Assembly: GCF_026262505.1 (NCBI RefSeq)
Contig: NC_067203.1
Span: forward strand, 9,362,001 to 9,426,000
Length of the DNA stretch: 64,000 nucleotides
Origin: Trichomonas vaginalis G3
Taxonomy: Eukaryota > Parabasalia > Trichomonadida > Trichomonadidae
Direction of reading: 5' to 3'
A program made the position numbers and the translations under genes. Positions 47,528 through 56,298 of the stretch are shown piece after piece (position 1 is the stretch's first letter; each line of letters starts with the position of its first letter). The notes under the pieces are model-generated. The model was not told the origin of the DNA, made no database searches, and saw nothing but the letters and a program-made list of their open reading frames with translations.

Positions 47528-48818
47528 CCTTAACGGTTAATGAAGACAATTGATTTAGTAGTACATCCCATGCTGTTATTGTTTTACCTTCTTCTTTAAA
47601 TAATTTAATCATTTTGAGTGACTCTTTCATGTTTGACTGAAGAACAAATGATATTTGATTCATTTTGTCGTGGATATTATAGTCCTTTTGAATGAAATAT
47701 TTATTTCCACAATCTACAAAACGGATTACACGTGATAAATCCTCAATTACTTCAGAACTGTTTTTATACTGATGATTTTCAGCCTTGCGTCTAATATCTG
47801 TTATCAAAAACGAGTCATCAAGTTTGATATCAAATGTTATTTTTGGCTTACGTAATAAAGGTAAAACATATTCATCATAATATTCCTTTTGATATAGTTT
47901 TAGAATCTTCACTAAAACAAATGGAGAAGTCATTAAATGTGCATATCTACTACGTGCTTTTTCAAAATTACTTTTTGCATTTTCTGTTAAACTGCAGAAG
48001 TTATAAACGTTATCGTATGCTTCATTAATTAAATGATTAGGTAACGAATTAATAGCTTGAAACAGTGTGAATAATGTTATTTCTTTTTCTAAATTCATGT
48101 TTCCACCGTCATTATGTACTTCAAAATCACAGATGCCATCAACTATGCTCTGAGCTAGTTTATCGTCAATGTTTACATCTTTGTTTTCATTCATGATAGT
48201 CTTTATTTCTTCATTCTTCTGTTCAACTCTTACCTTAATATTCAAATCATTTAATATATCATTCACTGTTCTAGTTAATGTTGAATCATAACTTCCACGA
48301 ATGAATGAGTATGTATTGATTGGTTCTGTTGCATTCTTGCGAACTCTTGAATCAGCCATAACCACTAAAGAACGCTTTGAATCATCCATTGAAGTCATTA
48401 TATCAATATCATAATCATTGCAGGAATAACATTTAATCATTCTGTTCGAAACTGCATAGAAGAAATTAGTGTTGCAATAAATGTGAAGACCTCCTGAAGC
48501 GGTTTTAACGATAACATCTTTATCCGAAAGTTTTGATAAAATGTCTTTTCTAACTGTTTCTTTAAGTTCATCATTGTACGATTTATTGATATCAACATCT
48601 ATAATCGTTAAATTTGAAATTTTATTTACTAATAAAGCCATACCAGTTTTCCTTCCTCTTCCTCCATCATGTTTGAGGTAGTTATGTAAATCAATCCTGT
48701 TTTCACCAATTCTTTCGTTGAGGGTTTTAGTTTCTGCCACAACTAATTCCTCAGCTAATGAATCAATAACTTTTTCATCAGAAACGATATAGTTGTTGCT
48801 GTTGTTTGTTGCTGTCAT
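47472..48818 (-). CDS. Archaeo-eukaryotic-type primase piece (fossil part)
   Basis: A frame of about 448 residues. The N-terminal region carries a primase-polymerase-like core: IIDVDINKSY (about 74-83) as the metal-binding Asp pair and SGGLHIYC (about 107-114) as the His motif, preceded by GGRGRKTGMALL. The remainder is helical linker. Together with the helicase piece downstream this is the replication-initiation module found in many large viruses and some Polinton-like viruses. The start follows TTTTTATTTTTTATTCCTAT, the usual element promoter run. Confidence 0.75.
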   Translation of the reverse strand: MTATNNSNNYIVSDEKVIDSLAEELVVAETKTLNERIGENRIDLHNYLKHDGGRGRKTGMALLVNKISNLTIIDVDINKSYNDELKETVRKDILSKLSDKDVIVKTASGGLHIYCNTNFFYAVSNRMIKCYSCNDYDIDIMTSMDDSKRSLVVMADSRVRKNATEPINTYSFIRGSYDSTLTRTVNDILNDLNIKVRVEQKNEEIKTIMNENKDVNIDDKLAQSIVDGICDFEVHNDGGNMNLEKEITLFTLFQAINSLPNHLINEAYDNVYNFCSLTENAKSNFEKARSRYAHLMTSPFVLVKILKLYQKEYYDEYVLPLLRKPKITFDIKLDDSFLITDIRRKAENHQYKNSSEVIEDLSRVIRFVDCGNKYFIQKDYNIHDKMNQISFVLQSNMKESLKMIKLFKEEGKTITAWDVLLNQLSSLTVKGVCFKSDSPDVFSNVSRL

Positions 48819-48883
48819 TTATATAGGAATAAAAAATAAAAACAATTTTAAAACTAACTTTATTTTTGGACTGCATCATATTT
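48819..48883 (-). promoter_or_regulatory. Promoter/control DNA before primase gene
   Basis: On the minus strand it reads CAGTCCAAAAATAAAGTTAG, then TTTTAAAATTGTTTTTATTT up to the ATG. This is the inverse of the DNA before the KilA-N gene (about 45167-45240). The poly-T/TATTT run close to the ATG recurs before nearly every gene in this element. Confidence 0.65.
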
Positions 48884-49365
48884 CCTGTGTTGTTGTCAAA
48901 ATGTCAAGACCTTCAGGTCTCGTCACACAGTGACTGTTGTCACACTTTTTCAGAGAAGTTAAATGACCTGGTAGCACATGGTAGCATGGTAGCACCTTCG
49001 GTTATTCAATAATTAATTCATAACTACCTTCCTCCTGTGTTGTTGTCAAAATGTCATGTTGTCACACTTTTTCAGAGAAGTTAAATGACCTGGTAGCACA
49101 TGGTAGCATGGTAGCACCTTCGGTTATTCAAAAATTAATTCATAACTACCTTCCTCCTGTGTTGTTGTCAAAATGTCAAGACCTTCAGGTCTCGTCACAC
49201 AGTGACTGTTGTCACACTTTTTCAGAGAAGTTAAATGACCTGGTAGCACATGGTAGCATGGTAGCACCTTCGGTTATTCAATAATTAATTCATAACTACC
49301 TTCCTCCTGTGTTGTTGTCAAAATGTCAAGACCTTCAGGTCTCGTCACACAGTGACTGTTGTCAC
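48884..49365. repeat. 150-bp tandem units with iterons and palindromes
   Basis: Three full units and a partial one start at 48884, 49036, 49156 and 49306, each beginning CCTGTGTTGTTGTCAAAATG. The second is shorter by about 30 bp. Each full unit has AGACCTTCAGGTCT (palindrome), GTCACACAGTGAC (palindrome), a TTTTTCAGAGAAGTTAAATG stretch, three GGTAGCA iterons (GGTAGCACATGGTAGCATGG) and CTTCGGTTATTCAA. Single inverse copies occur at 45053 and 46321. Iterated protein-binding sites for replication or transcription control are likely. Confidence 0.9.
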
Positions 49366-49441
49366 AAACTTTAGAACGGACTGAAAGTCCTGAGCTCCAA
49401 AAGAGCAAACGGCATAATTTAAATTTTTATTTTTATCATAA
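49361..49441 (+). repeat. Leader repeat, copy of 44586-44660
   Basis: AAACTTTAGAACGGACTGAA followed by AGTCCTGAGCTCCAAAAGAG and then ATTTAAATTTTTATTTTTAT to the ATG. The same leader, nearly identical, precedes the short frames at 44666. The GGACTGAAAGTCC and GAGCTCCAAAAGAG steps are small palindromes. Confidence 0.85.
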
Positions 49442-49606
49442 ATGAATACCCCACAAGCTCAAAATTTACCACGAATCATAACAAGGGAGGAAATGATAAA
49501 AATGATGCAAGAACATGTTAAAAATAACAAACCACTAAAATTGAGAAAATGTGGTTATGCAGTAATGATGGAAAGAGAGATGTTGTCGAAGAGGAATAAA
49601 AATTAA
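49442..49606 (+). CDS. Small Polinton protein, 54 aa (fossil part)
   Basis: A 54-residue frame MNTPQAQNLPRIITREEMIK..., helical with several Met and Lys residues. The repeated leader and poly-T/ATTT promoter run before it support expression. Its stop overlaps the end of the facing gene by a few bases. Not recognised. Confidence 0.4.
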   Translation: MNTPQAQNLPRIITREEMIKMMQEHVKNNKPLKLRKCGYAVMMEREMLSKRNKN

Positions 49607-49875
49607 ATTTGGATAGAGTTTAAAAATTCATCTTTATTAAATTCATCTCTTCCAATCAATTTATTTATTCTATTAAATTCTTTTATTTTTGCTTCACTCA
49701 GTTTAAGGATTGAACGATAAGTTTCTAATTTTTCGATTATTTCTTTCCTCTCTTTATCGTTTTCAACCCCACCACATTGTGGCTTCTTTTTGTAATAACA
49801 TATTTTTGATTTAATTCTGTTTAGTTTCTTTTTATATTCATCGTCTGGACTCTTGACTGCTTCGTTGTTACTCAT
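49603..49875 (-). CDS. Small Polinton coiled-coil protein, 90 aa (fossil part)
   Basis: A 90-residue Lys/Glu-rich, mostly helical frame with a short Cys/Gly turn (KKPQCGGVEN). An element-type T-run and the word TTTCGTAAGAA precede its ATG on the minus strand. Lies just downstream of the integrase gene. Not recognised. Confidence 0.45.
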   Translation of the reverse strand: MSNNEAVKSPDDEYKKKLNRIKSKICYYKKKPQCGGVENDKERKEIIEKLETYRSILKLSEAKIKEFNRINKLIGRDEFNKDEFLNSIQI

Positions 49876-49895
49876 TTCTTACGAAATAAAAAAAA

Positions 49896-51317
49896 TTAAA
49901 TATTATTTAAATATAATGGAGTAATAAAATAAATCGGAATTTCTATTAATTTATTGTTAACCTCAACTAATGCATTGCCGTTAATATATCTCACAAATTC
50001 AGCTATTGTGTCAAATCTTCGTCTTCTTTTTGTCATTGATTTATTAGTTTTTCCATAATCGAGATGAATCAAAACTTTATCCCCTTGTTTAAAATTCATG
50101 AGCCCCGAATTAATTTGTTCACGTTTAACATCATTCAACCTTTCCATTTGCTTTCTAATATATTCCCATTCTTTTGAAATATCATTTTTCATTTCCACCG
50201 GTTTCATGTTAATAGTTCTATGCCATGTATTATTGTAATAATATACTAACTGCTGTATGATGGAGTCATGATTTCCATCCCAGTATATCTGACCGTTAAC
50301 CCCTAACGCATCTCTAAGAGTTCTCATTACCGCATCAACTATTTTATTATGAAACGTATATGGAGAGGATGAAAAGTAAAAATTAATTTGTGGGGAATAA
50401 TGAGCCATAGCTGCCTGAAATCCTTTATCACCATCACCCCTGATATTATCTACTCTTTCATGATCTAGTAAGTATTGAATAGCTCTTCTTGTTTCCTGTT
50501 CTGTTTTCCCTTTCACCGGAATGCAATATAAATATCTGGTGTTAATGTTAATGGCAAATAAATAAGTAACGTTTCCTCTTGAATATTCTAAATGATCGAT
50601 TTCGTATGAATATGGATATGGTGCAAATGAAGGGCGACTAAATTTTTCCTTTAACGGTTGAATTTTTGGGTCAGTTGGTTTATTTAATATTTTGAAATCC
50701 TTTTTAAAATCTTTTTGCTTCTTTAATGTTTGAAATGGATATAATAAAGTGAATGATGAAGGATTAACTGAAGGAGGAGGTACTGTCGTTGGAGGGTTTG
50801 GTGTTGCAAGTGGTTTAATTTTATCTGCTTTGATTTTGGATGATGAAGTTTTGGATTTCATTCCTCCTTTCATTAATTCTGGATGTATTCTTTTCATTTG
50901 TTTTAAATATGCTGTATATAAAGGTTTGATATACTTTCCTGCTTCGAGTTTATGTTGAAGGATGAATTCCAAAAGTTGATCTTCATTTAAAAGTCGGGCT
51001 GAATATGGTTTAACTAATGAATCATAAATTAAAGCTTGTGCTTCATTTATGGTCTGAAGGACCTGGGCGTTTTGCACCTTTTGTTTTTGTTCCTTTGGTT
51101 TTTGCGGCTCAGGATTATATAATTTATATAATTTATATAATCCATCAATATCTTCTTCTGTTAATACTTTATTTTTGAAATCTTTCAATTGTTTAAGTTG
51201 TGATTTACTTTTTCCCTTTGTATATTCATTATTTTTAATTTTGTCTTTAATTTTAGAAATTATTTTATCATGATATTTCAAAACTTCATTTTTATAATAC
51301 GAATAATAATAATCCAT
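49896..51317 (-). CDS. Retroviral-type integrase (fossil part)
   Basis: A frame of about 473 residues. The N-terminal 150 residues are Lys-rich and helical. An RNase H-fold integrase core lies at about 235-385, with YEIDHLEY, NIRGDGDKGFQAA and a following HNKIVDAVMRTLRD helix. A C-terminal SH3/chromo-like strand set (QGDKVLIHLDYGKTNKS) follows, as in Polinton integrases. It would cut and join the element ends. An element-type promoter run is seen at about 51433-51450, upstream of this frame, so the exact N-terminus is uncertain. Confidence 0.85.
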   Translation of the reverse strand: MDYYYSYYKNEVLKYHDKIISKIKDKIKNNEYTKGKSKSQLKQLKDFKNKVLTEEDIDGLYKLYKLYNPEPQKPKEQKQKVQNAQVLQTINEAQALIYDSLVKPYSARLLNEDQLLEFILQHKLEAGKYIKPLYTAYLKQMKRIHPELMKGGMKSKTSSSKIKADKIKPLATPNPPTTVPPPSVNPSSFTLLYPFQTLKKQKDFKKDFKILNKPTDPKIQPLKEKFSRPSFAPYPYSYEIDHLEYSRGNVTYLFAININTRYLYCIPVKGKTEQETRRAIQYLLDHERVDNIRGDGDKGFQAAMAHYSPQINFYFSSSPYTFHNKIVDAVMRTLRDALGVNGQIYWDGNHDSIIQQLVYYYNNTWHRTINMKPVEMKNDISKEWEYIRKQMERLNDVKREQINSGLMNFKQGDKVLIHLDYGKTNKSMTKRRRRFDTIAEFVRYINGNALVEVNNKLIEIPIYFITPLYLNNI

Positions 51318-51537
51318 ATCATCACCCGTTATATTGTTATTATGTTTTTGGAGATATGCTTTTAAATCATAATAATCAAGAAAATTTGATTAAAGTACTA
51401 AATCATCAATTAAAATTTTTAAATCTGTGTTATCCATTTATAAAAAATAAAATAAATGTTTTAAGGGTGCCCACCTCTTTGAATCATAGTACAAAACCAT
51501 TATTAACGGTTCCTTTTGTCTCTTCTGTGGTATTTTA

Positions 51538-54500
51538 TTAAATAAATGGCATACAACATCCATTTTCACAACATACAGCCTTAGTGTGTGCTCCTGTTAA
51601 TGCAGTCTTACCGATTGTTAAGCGAGTCATTGACCCGTTTTTAAGTTGTAAATTAATATTCTGACCATCAAATATCACTTTATCATTTATTATATCCAAA
51701 TAATTTTTAGGTGTTAATTGTTTATTTTGTCGTAAACTAACTCCTTTCATTTTTTGTGCAATCTTTTTAAAATCACTTCCATCAATTGAACCGTTGAATG
51801 AAGTATAACACTTAGGACATAAAGCAACCATGTTATCACCTTGTTTCTCAATTGCTAAACCCAATAACTTCTTCTCATGTGCTTTTTCTTCAGCTTTATT
51901 CTTTAATTTAGGTTTAAATTTCTCATTAAAACAGAAGAAATCAAAAGGTGCGAATTTGTAAATGTTTTTATCATAAAATTTTTTATCGGTAACAATTGCT
52001 TGAAATGCTTGAGTGTTAGGAAGATTTGGGTCGCCAGCGATTGCCCAATAAGATGAATCAGTATCACCTTCAATGAAATGAAAACGATTAACATCCATGC
52101 ATTTATACATAAAATCATAAATGAAAACCAAATACCAGTATTTTGCATTATCTAAAGTGAAGAATGCCTCTTGTAAACATGTATCACATCTATAAAATCT
52201 ATCTTTAAGCATCACTTGATACGTATCTTCACCTATTTCTCTTATGTTTTTAAACTTATTTGACATACATGCAACGCGTGCCTTCTGTGCATTCATTATT
52301 TTAGTCTTTGCGTAATTTTGTGTATTCATTGCATCGTAACCATATGATCCATTAAGTGAAATCTTGCAAAATAAACTTTTTCCTTTATTTCCTTCTAATT
52401 CAGCCTTTTGTCTTTCGTTCATAAATTCATTCGCAAATTCATTAAAACAAGTATTTTTCGTAAATGTTAAAATTGATTGAATGTCATCAATGATAAAATG
52501 AAATCTGTCTATTAGATACCAAAGATAATAAGAAGAAAATGGTTGATATTGGTTGTGTGTTGATGCTAACTGAGTTAATTTCCTCTGTTTCTGGTCAACT
52601 GGTAGATTGTTTGATTTCATGTAATTATACATAAAACCACCAATTGTTTTTTCATCTGTGATAATATCTAAGTTTCTTATTATTGGTAAAAAGTTTATGT
52701 AATCATTAATGTATTTTTCATCAATGTGACCCTTTACTTCAGCCACGAATAAAGTATTTTTCTTCTTAATTATTCCCAGTGCTTTTGCTTTCTTTGTTGC
52801 TGTATCACAAATGATAACACCATTCAATCTTCCCGGCATATACATTTTATGGTCAGTATATTGAATGAAATCATGAGGATTAGATGAAAATGATGAAGGA
52901 TATAATGAATTAAAGTCAACACCAACGAAATGAGTCATAATGTTGGAAGTGTCCTCATTTGATACAGTTTTAGTTTCTGGATTATATGAAAGTTTATTAA
53001 TGTGCGTGATTCCTTTAAGATTTACTCTATGTTGAACATTTGATAAACCACCAGTAATTCCATTACGGAGGATGTGATAAGCTTCAACTGAATCTAGAGT
53101 CATTGGTAAATTATTTTTTAATGTATAATTTCTTAAATTGATTCTTAAACGTTGAACATCTTCATCTTTATTTGATTTTACGACATTGCAATAACAACAC
53201 ATTAACTGACAATTTTCTTTGGTATGTGGTTTTTCATTATCGATTCTATCTAATGTTGGTTTATTAGCATATGTAAACGCTTTACCACACATTTTGCATT
53301 TAGATGAAAGGATTAAATCGTGATAGTATTGATAGTCATCCATTGAAACATTGTTTTTAGTATCCCTTTCTGCTTTTTCATCTTGTTTCTTATATGAATC
53401 AATTTTATATTTCCAATACTTTTTTGTTAATTCAAAACTTGATTCCACATTTTCTTCTTCTGGATATGTTTCGTTAGGATTGAAGTTCTTATATGCTAAC
53501 GCGTAACGAATCATTGATGCATTCGATGATAAAGAAAGATTATGAAGCATGTCAATTTTATAAACAAATGTTTCTTCAATAATTTTATCAATTGGGTCAA
53601 TCATAATTTCAACGTCTTTATTGCAATAATGAATAAAATATTCTAATCTATTCTCAAAATTTTTAGCATCATTGAGATATATTTGATAATCTGAATCGGA
53701 TATTGTTTCTTGAGTTAATGCTGAATAAAATGAATCTTGAGTGAATGGTTCCACTTTATATAATTCATCTTCGTAATTCTCCCATGTGATGAATTGATAA
53801 GGGAAAAAGGATTTAACACGTGATTTATTGTTTCCGAAATCTTGAGTGAATTGGTCTAATGTTCCACCCGCTATATAATTTCTGATGTCAATAAATCTTA
53901 ATTCATATGGACAGTTTGTTTTCTTTACAATGATTTGCTTAAATTGAGAAGAAGAACCCAGCATTGATTTTATTTTCCATTTTGCAGTGTTTAAATCACG
54001 AAGAATTAAATTTAAATCAAACTTTCCCGAATTAAAACCTATGATATTCACTTTATTGAATTCCTCATCTAGAAGTTCTTTAAATGCTTCCTTCTGTTTT
54101 TCATTTAATGTATGGGACAAAGTCCCCGCCGTTTGGTCCGTTTGCGGCTTCATTAATTCTTCATATTGTTCAATATTTGATTTAGCAACTAATGAACAGG
54201 TTGAAAATAAAAATTCAATCCAATCAGAGATGAACGAATCACTTGATGTTAAGCAAAAATTCCTCGTAAATGTTTTATCACGGTCTACGACCTCGCCGCT
54301 TCGGTCTGAAAGACCTTCAGGACTCAAAGAGTCCGTTTGCGGCTTTATTTTGACAGTTGATGATACCATAAATGGTTTTAAGTAAGCGTTCAAAGTTGCA
54401 CATTCAGAAAGTTGAAGTTCTTCTTTAGTCTCTAATGTTTCGAAGTCAAAAGTAATATAATATCTTGTTGGTTTATAATATTCCTGCAAATTGTGAGCTA

Positions 54501-55080
54501 ATAGCCATTGATATATCTTCTGTTTCGTGATATGTGGTGCATATGGTTGTTGTGTGTTTTGCAATTGAACGTCTTGAATTAATCTTCCATTATTTTCTTT
54601 ACATTTCTCACAATGTTTTAAAAATCTTCTTTGGTTTTTCCTTTCTGGGTCATCACGGATAGAATATACTTCTTCTTTGCAAAAGGGGCAAACTTTATAT
54701 CCTGTGAGTGCTTCAACGTCTGTAATTCTGTCAGCGTGAAGTTTTCCACATGGACTCTGTGTTAATAAAATATTTACTGTTTCAAATTCTGGATCTATCA
54801 TTATTGATTCCACTAATGGAAAGTCTACCTTATTTATGTCTACGTCTTCTGGTTGAGGGTCACAATAATAAAAATCAATATTAACGTTTAACATTCTTGC
54901 TAACCTCTCACTTTCTGATGAAATGTCAAATCCTTCATATGCATCTATGGCTTCATTTAAATAACTTCTACGAGTTTTAGGATTAACACCATCAGGAATG
55001 TTATAGAAGCGTTTAAATAACCTTCTACCTTCGGCTCTTATTTGATTATCATTCATTTTAGCTGTTCCGTTTTTGTTCAT
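51538..55080 (-). CDS. Protein-primed family B DNA polymerase (fossil part)
   Basis: A 1180-residue frame. Exonuclease motifs: FDFETLE (about 208), FNSGKFDLNLI (about 350), YCNKDVEIM (about 487). Polymerase motifs: GVDFNSLYPSSF (about 718, motif A), KISLNGSYGYD (about 907, motif B), EGDTDSSYW (about 1007, motif C). The N-terminal 200 residues include a zinc-finger-like CPFC...CEKC pair (about 130-160). An HNH-like Cys/His domain sits at about 593-640. Two short stretches containing KPQTD (about 245-270 and 310-330) derive from GC-rich palindromic mini-repeats. The gene looks whole. It copies the element from its protein-capped ends. Confidence 0.95.
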   Translation of the reverse strand: MNKNGTAKMNDNQIRAEGRRLFKRFYNIPDGVNPKTRRSYLNEAIDAYEGFDISSESERLARMLNVNIDFYYCDPQPEDVDINKVDFPLVESIMIDPEFETVNILLTQSPCGKLHADRITDVEALTGYKVCPFCKEEVYSIRDDPERKNQRRFLKHCEKCKENNGRLIQDVQLQNTQQPYAPHITKQKIYQWLLAHNLQEYYKPTRYYITFDFETLETKEELQLSECATLNAYLKPFMVSSTVKIKPQTDSLSPEGLSDRSGEVVDRDKTFTRNFCLTSSDSFISDWIEFLFSTCSLVAKSNIEQYEELMKPQTDQTAGTLSHTLNEKQKEAFKELLDEEFNKVNIIGFNSGKFDLNLILRDLNTAKWKIKSMLGSSSQFKQIIVKKTNCPYELRFIDIRNYIAGGTLDQFTQDFGNNKSRVKSFFPYQFITWENYEDELYKVEPFTQDSFYSALTQETISDSDYQIYLNDAKNFENRLEYFIHYCNKDVEIMIDPIDKIIEETFVYKIDMLHNLSLSSNASMIRYALAYKNFNPNETYPEEENVESSFELTKKYWKYKIDSYKKQDEKAERDTKNNVSMDDYQYYHDLILSSKCKMCGKAFTYANKPTLDRIDNEKPHTKENCQLMCCYCNVVKSNKDEDVQRLRINLRNYTLKNNLPMTLDSVEAYHILRNGITGGLSNVQHRVNLKGITHINKLSYNPETKTVSNEDTSNIMTHFVGVDFNSLYPSSFSSNPHDFIQYTDHKMYMPGRLNGVIICDTATKKAKALGIIKKKNTLFVAEVKGHIDEKYINDYINFLPIIRNLDIITDEKTIGGFMYNYMKSNNLPVDQKQRKLTQLASTHNQYQPFSSYYLWYLIDRFHFIIDDIQSILTFTKNTCFNEFANEFMNERQKAELEGNKGKSLFCKISLNGSYGYDAMNTQNYAKTKIMNAQKARVACMSNKFKNIREIGEDTYQVMLKDRFYRCDTCLQEAFFTLDNAKYWYLVFIYDFMYKCMDVNRFHFIEGDTDSSYWAIAGDPNLPNTQAFQAIVTDKKFYDKNIYKFAPFDFFCFNEKFKPKLKNKAEEKAHEKKLLGLAIEKQGDNMVALCPKCYTSFNGSIDGSDFKKIAQKMKGVSLRQNKQLTPKNYLDIINDKVIFDGQNINLQLKNGSMTRLTIGKTALTGAHTKAVCCENGCCMPFI

Positions 55081-55143
55081 TTATGTAAGAATAAAAAATT
55101 AAAAAATAAATAAAAATAAAGTTTATTTTTTTAAAGTCCAGGG

Positions 55144-56256
55144 CTAAAGTCCATAAAATGAATTAAGAACACATAAATTTTTATCATCTGCGACGTGACG
55201 AATACATTTTAATTTACTCAAGAATGCGTACCCTGATACATTAAATCTAATTCCTGTCTTATTTAATTTCACAACTTTGAAAAGGAATGTATGAATAGCT
55301 ATAAAATGATGAGATGATGTTTTATGGGTTGCTTCCATTTTTTCTGAAATAAATGAATAAATATAATGTTTATAAGTTTTCATATCTTTTATATTCTTAA
55401 TAACGAATGGTATAGACCTTTCAACTTCGTCTTCCTTCGGTGCTGTTCTTTCATATGAAACATTATTAGTATCTTCAATAATGAAACCACAATCGCATAA
55501 AATTTTATATGTACCAATTGTTTCTTTTGATATTTTATCTAACAAATCAAAAACTTTATCAACACCTGCACATTTATTTAAATAATAATTTGTGTAAATA
55601 TCATGGTCTTCTTTCTTAATCGTATTTGTTGCATATGTTACATTTTTCAGTGCTTTTTTGAATTTTTCAGAATCAAGAGGAGGTGAAAGTAATATACATG
55701 GATAATCTCCATCGTCAATAAATTGTAACTTATGTTTATGAATAAATTTTGTGCCTTCTTCTGAAAGTGTTTCATCTATTTCACCATCTAATAAATTTTT
55801 AGTAGATTCCAAAAAGTAATTTTTATATCTTTCTTCATGAGATTTTTGAACTTCTGATTCTGAAGCTGGGATATTCATTAAACCCTCTACTTCATTCTCA
55901 TTATATTTTTCAACTTCTCTTAATTCCTTAATTTTTTCATCTATTTCATCTCTTATTTTTTCCAGTCTTTCAATTTCATCATATTCATCATCTTTAATCC
56001 GTTCTTCATAATATTCAGGGAAAACATCAGGTTCTTTAGGTTTTTCTTCTTCAGATGTGGGATATAAGAAATTTATAACATCATCTTTATTCATTTTTCC
56101 ATCATAATCTAAATCATTTAATAACTCCGCGAATTTTTGACAATTTCTTAAATAATATTTATTAACTTCATAACTCGCCTCCTCTAATATATCCTTTATT
56201 TCCTCGTTTGTGAATCCCAATTTTTTAACGTCGTTAGTCTTGACACTCATTTTCAT
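55144..56256 (-). CDS. Polinton hypothetical, 370 aa (fossil part)
   Basis: A frame of about 370 residues, acidic and helical at the N-terminus (a coiled stretch IERLEKIRDEIDEKIKELRE at about 94-115) and more globular at the C-terminus, with several Cys/His residues. I looked for the Ulp1/adenain-type protease expected in Polintons and do not see its motif here with confidence. It lies next to the right terminal repeat and may be an early gene. Confidence 0.45.
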   Translation of the reverse strand: MKMSVKTNDVKKLGFTNEEIKDILEEASYEVNKYYLRNCQKFAELLNDLDYDGKMNKDDVINFLYPTSEEEKPKEPDVFPEYYEERIKDDEYDEIERLEKIRDEIDEKIKELREVEKYNENEVEGLMNIPASESEVQKSHEERYKNYFLESTKNLLDGEIDETLSEEGTKFIHKHKLQFIDDGDYPCILLSPPLDSEKFKKALKNVTYATNTIKKEDHDIYTNYYLNKCAGVDKVFDLLDKISKETIGTYKILCDCGFIIEDTNNVSYERTAPKEDEVERSIPFVIKNIKDMKTYKHYIYSFISEKMEATHKTSSHHFIAIHTFLFKVVKLNKTGIRFNVSGYAFLSKLKCIRHVADDKNLCVLNSFYGL

Positions 56257-56298
56257 ACGAATTAAAAAAATAAATTATTCAAAAAATGTAAGACATGA

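Noticed and set aside
49051-49284. 77-codon frame in the 150-bp units
   Set aside because: It repeats with the unit and translates palindromes and iterons; non-coding repeat.
53987-54385. 132-codon frame opposite the polymerase gene
   Set aside because: Antisense shadow of a gene with clear family B polymerase motifs.
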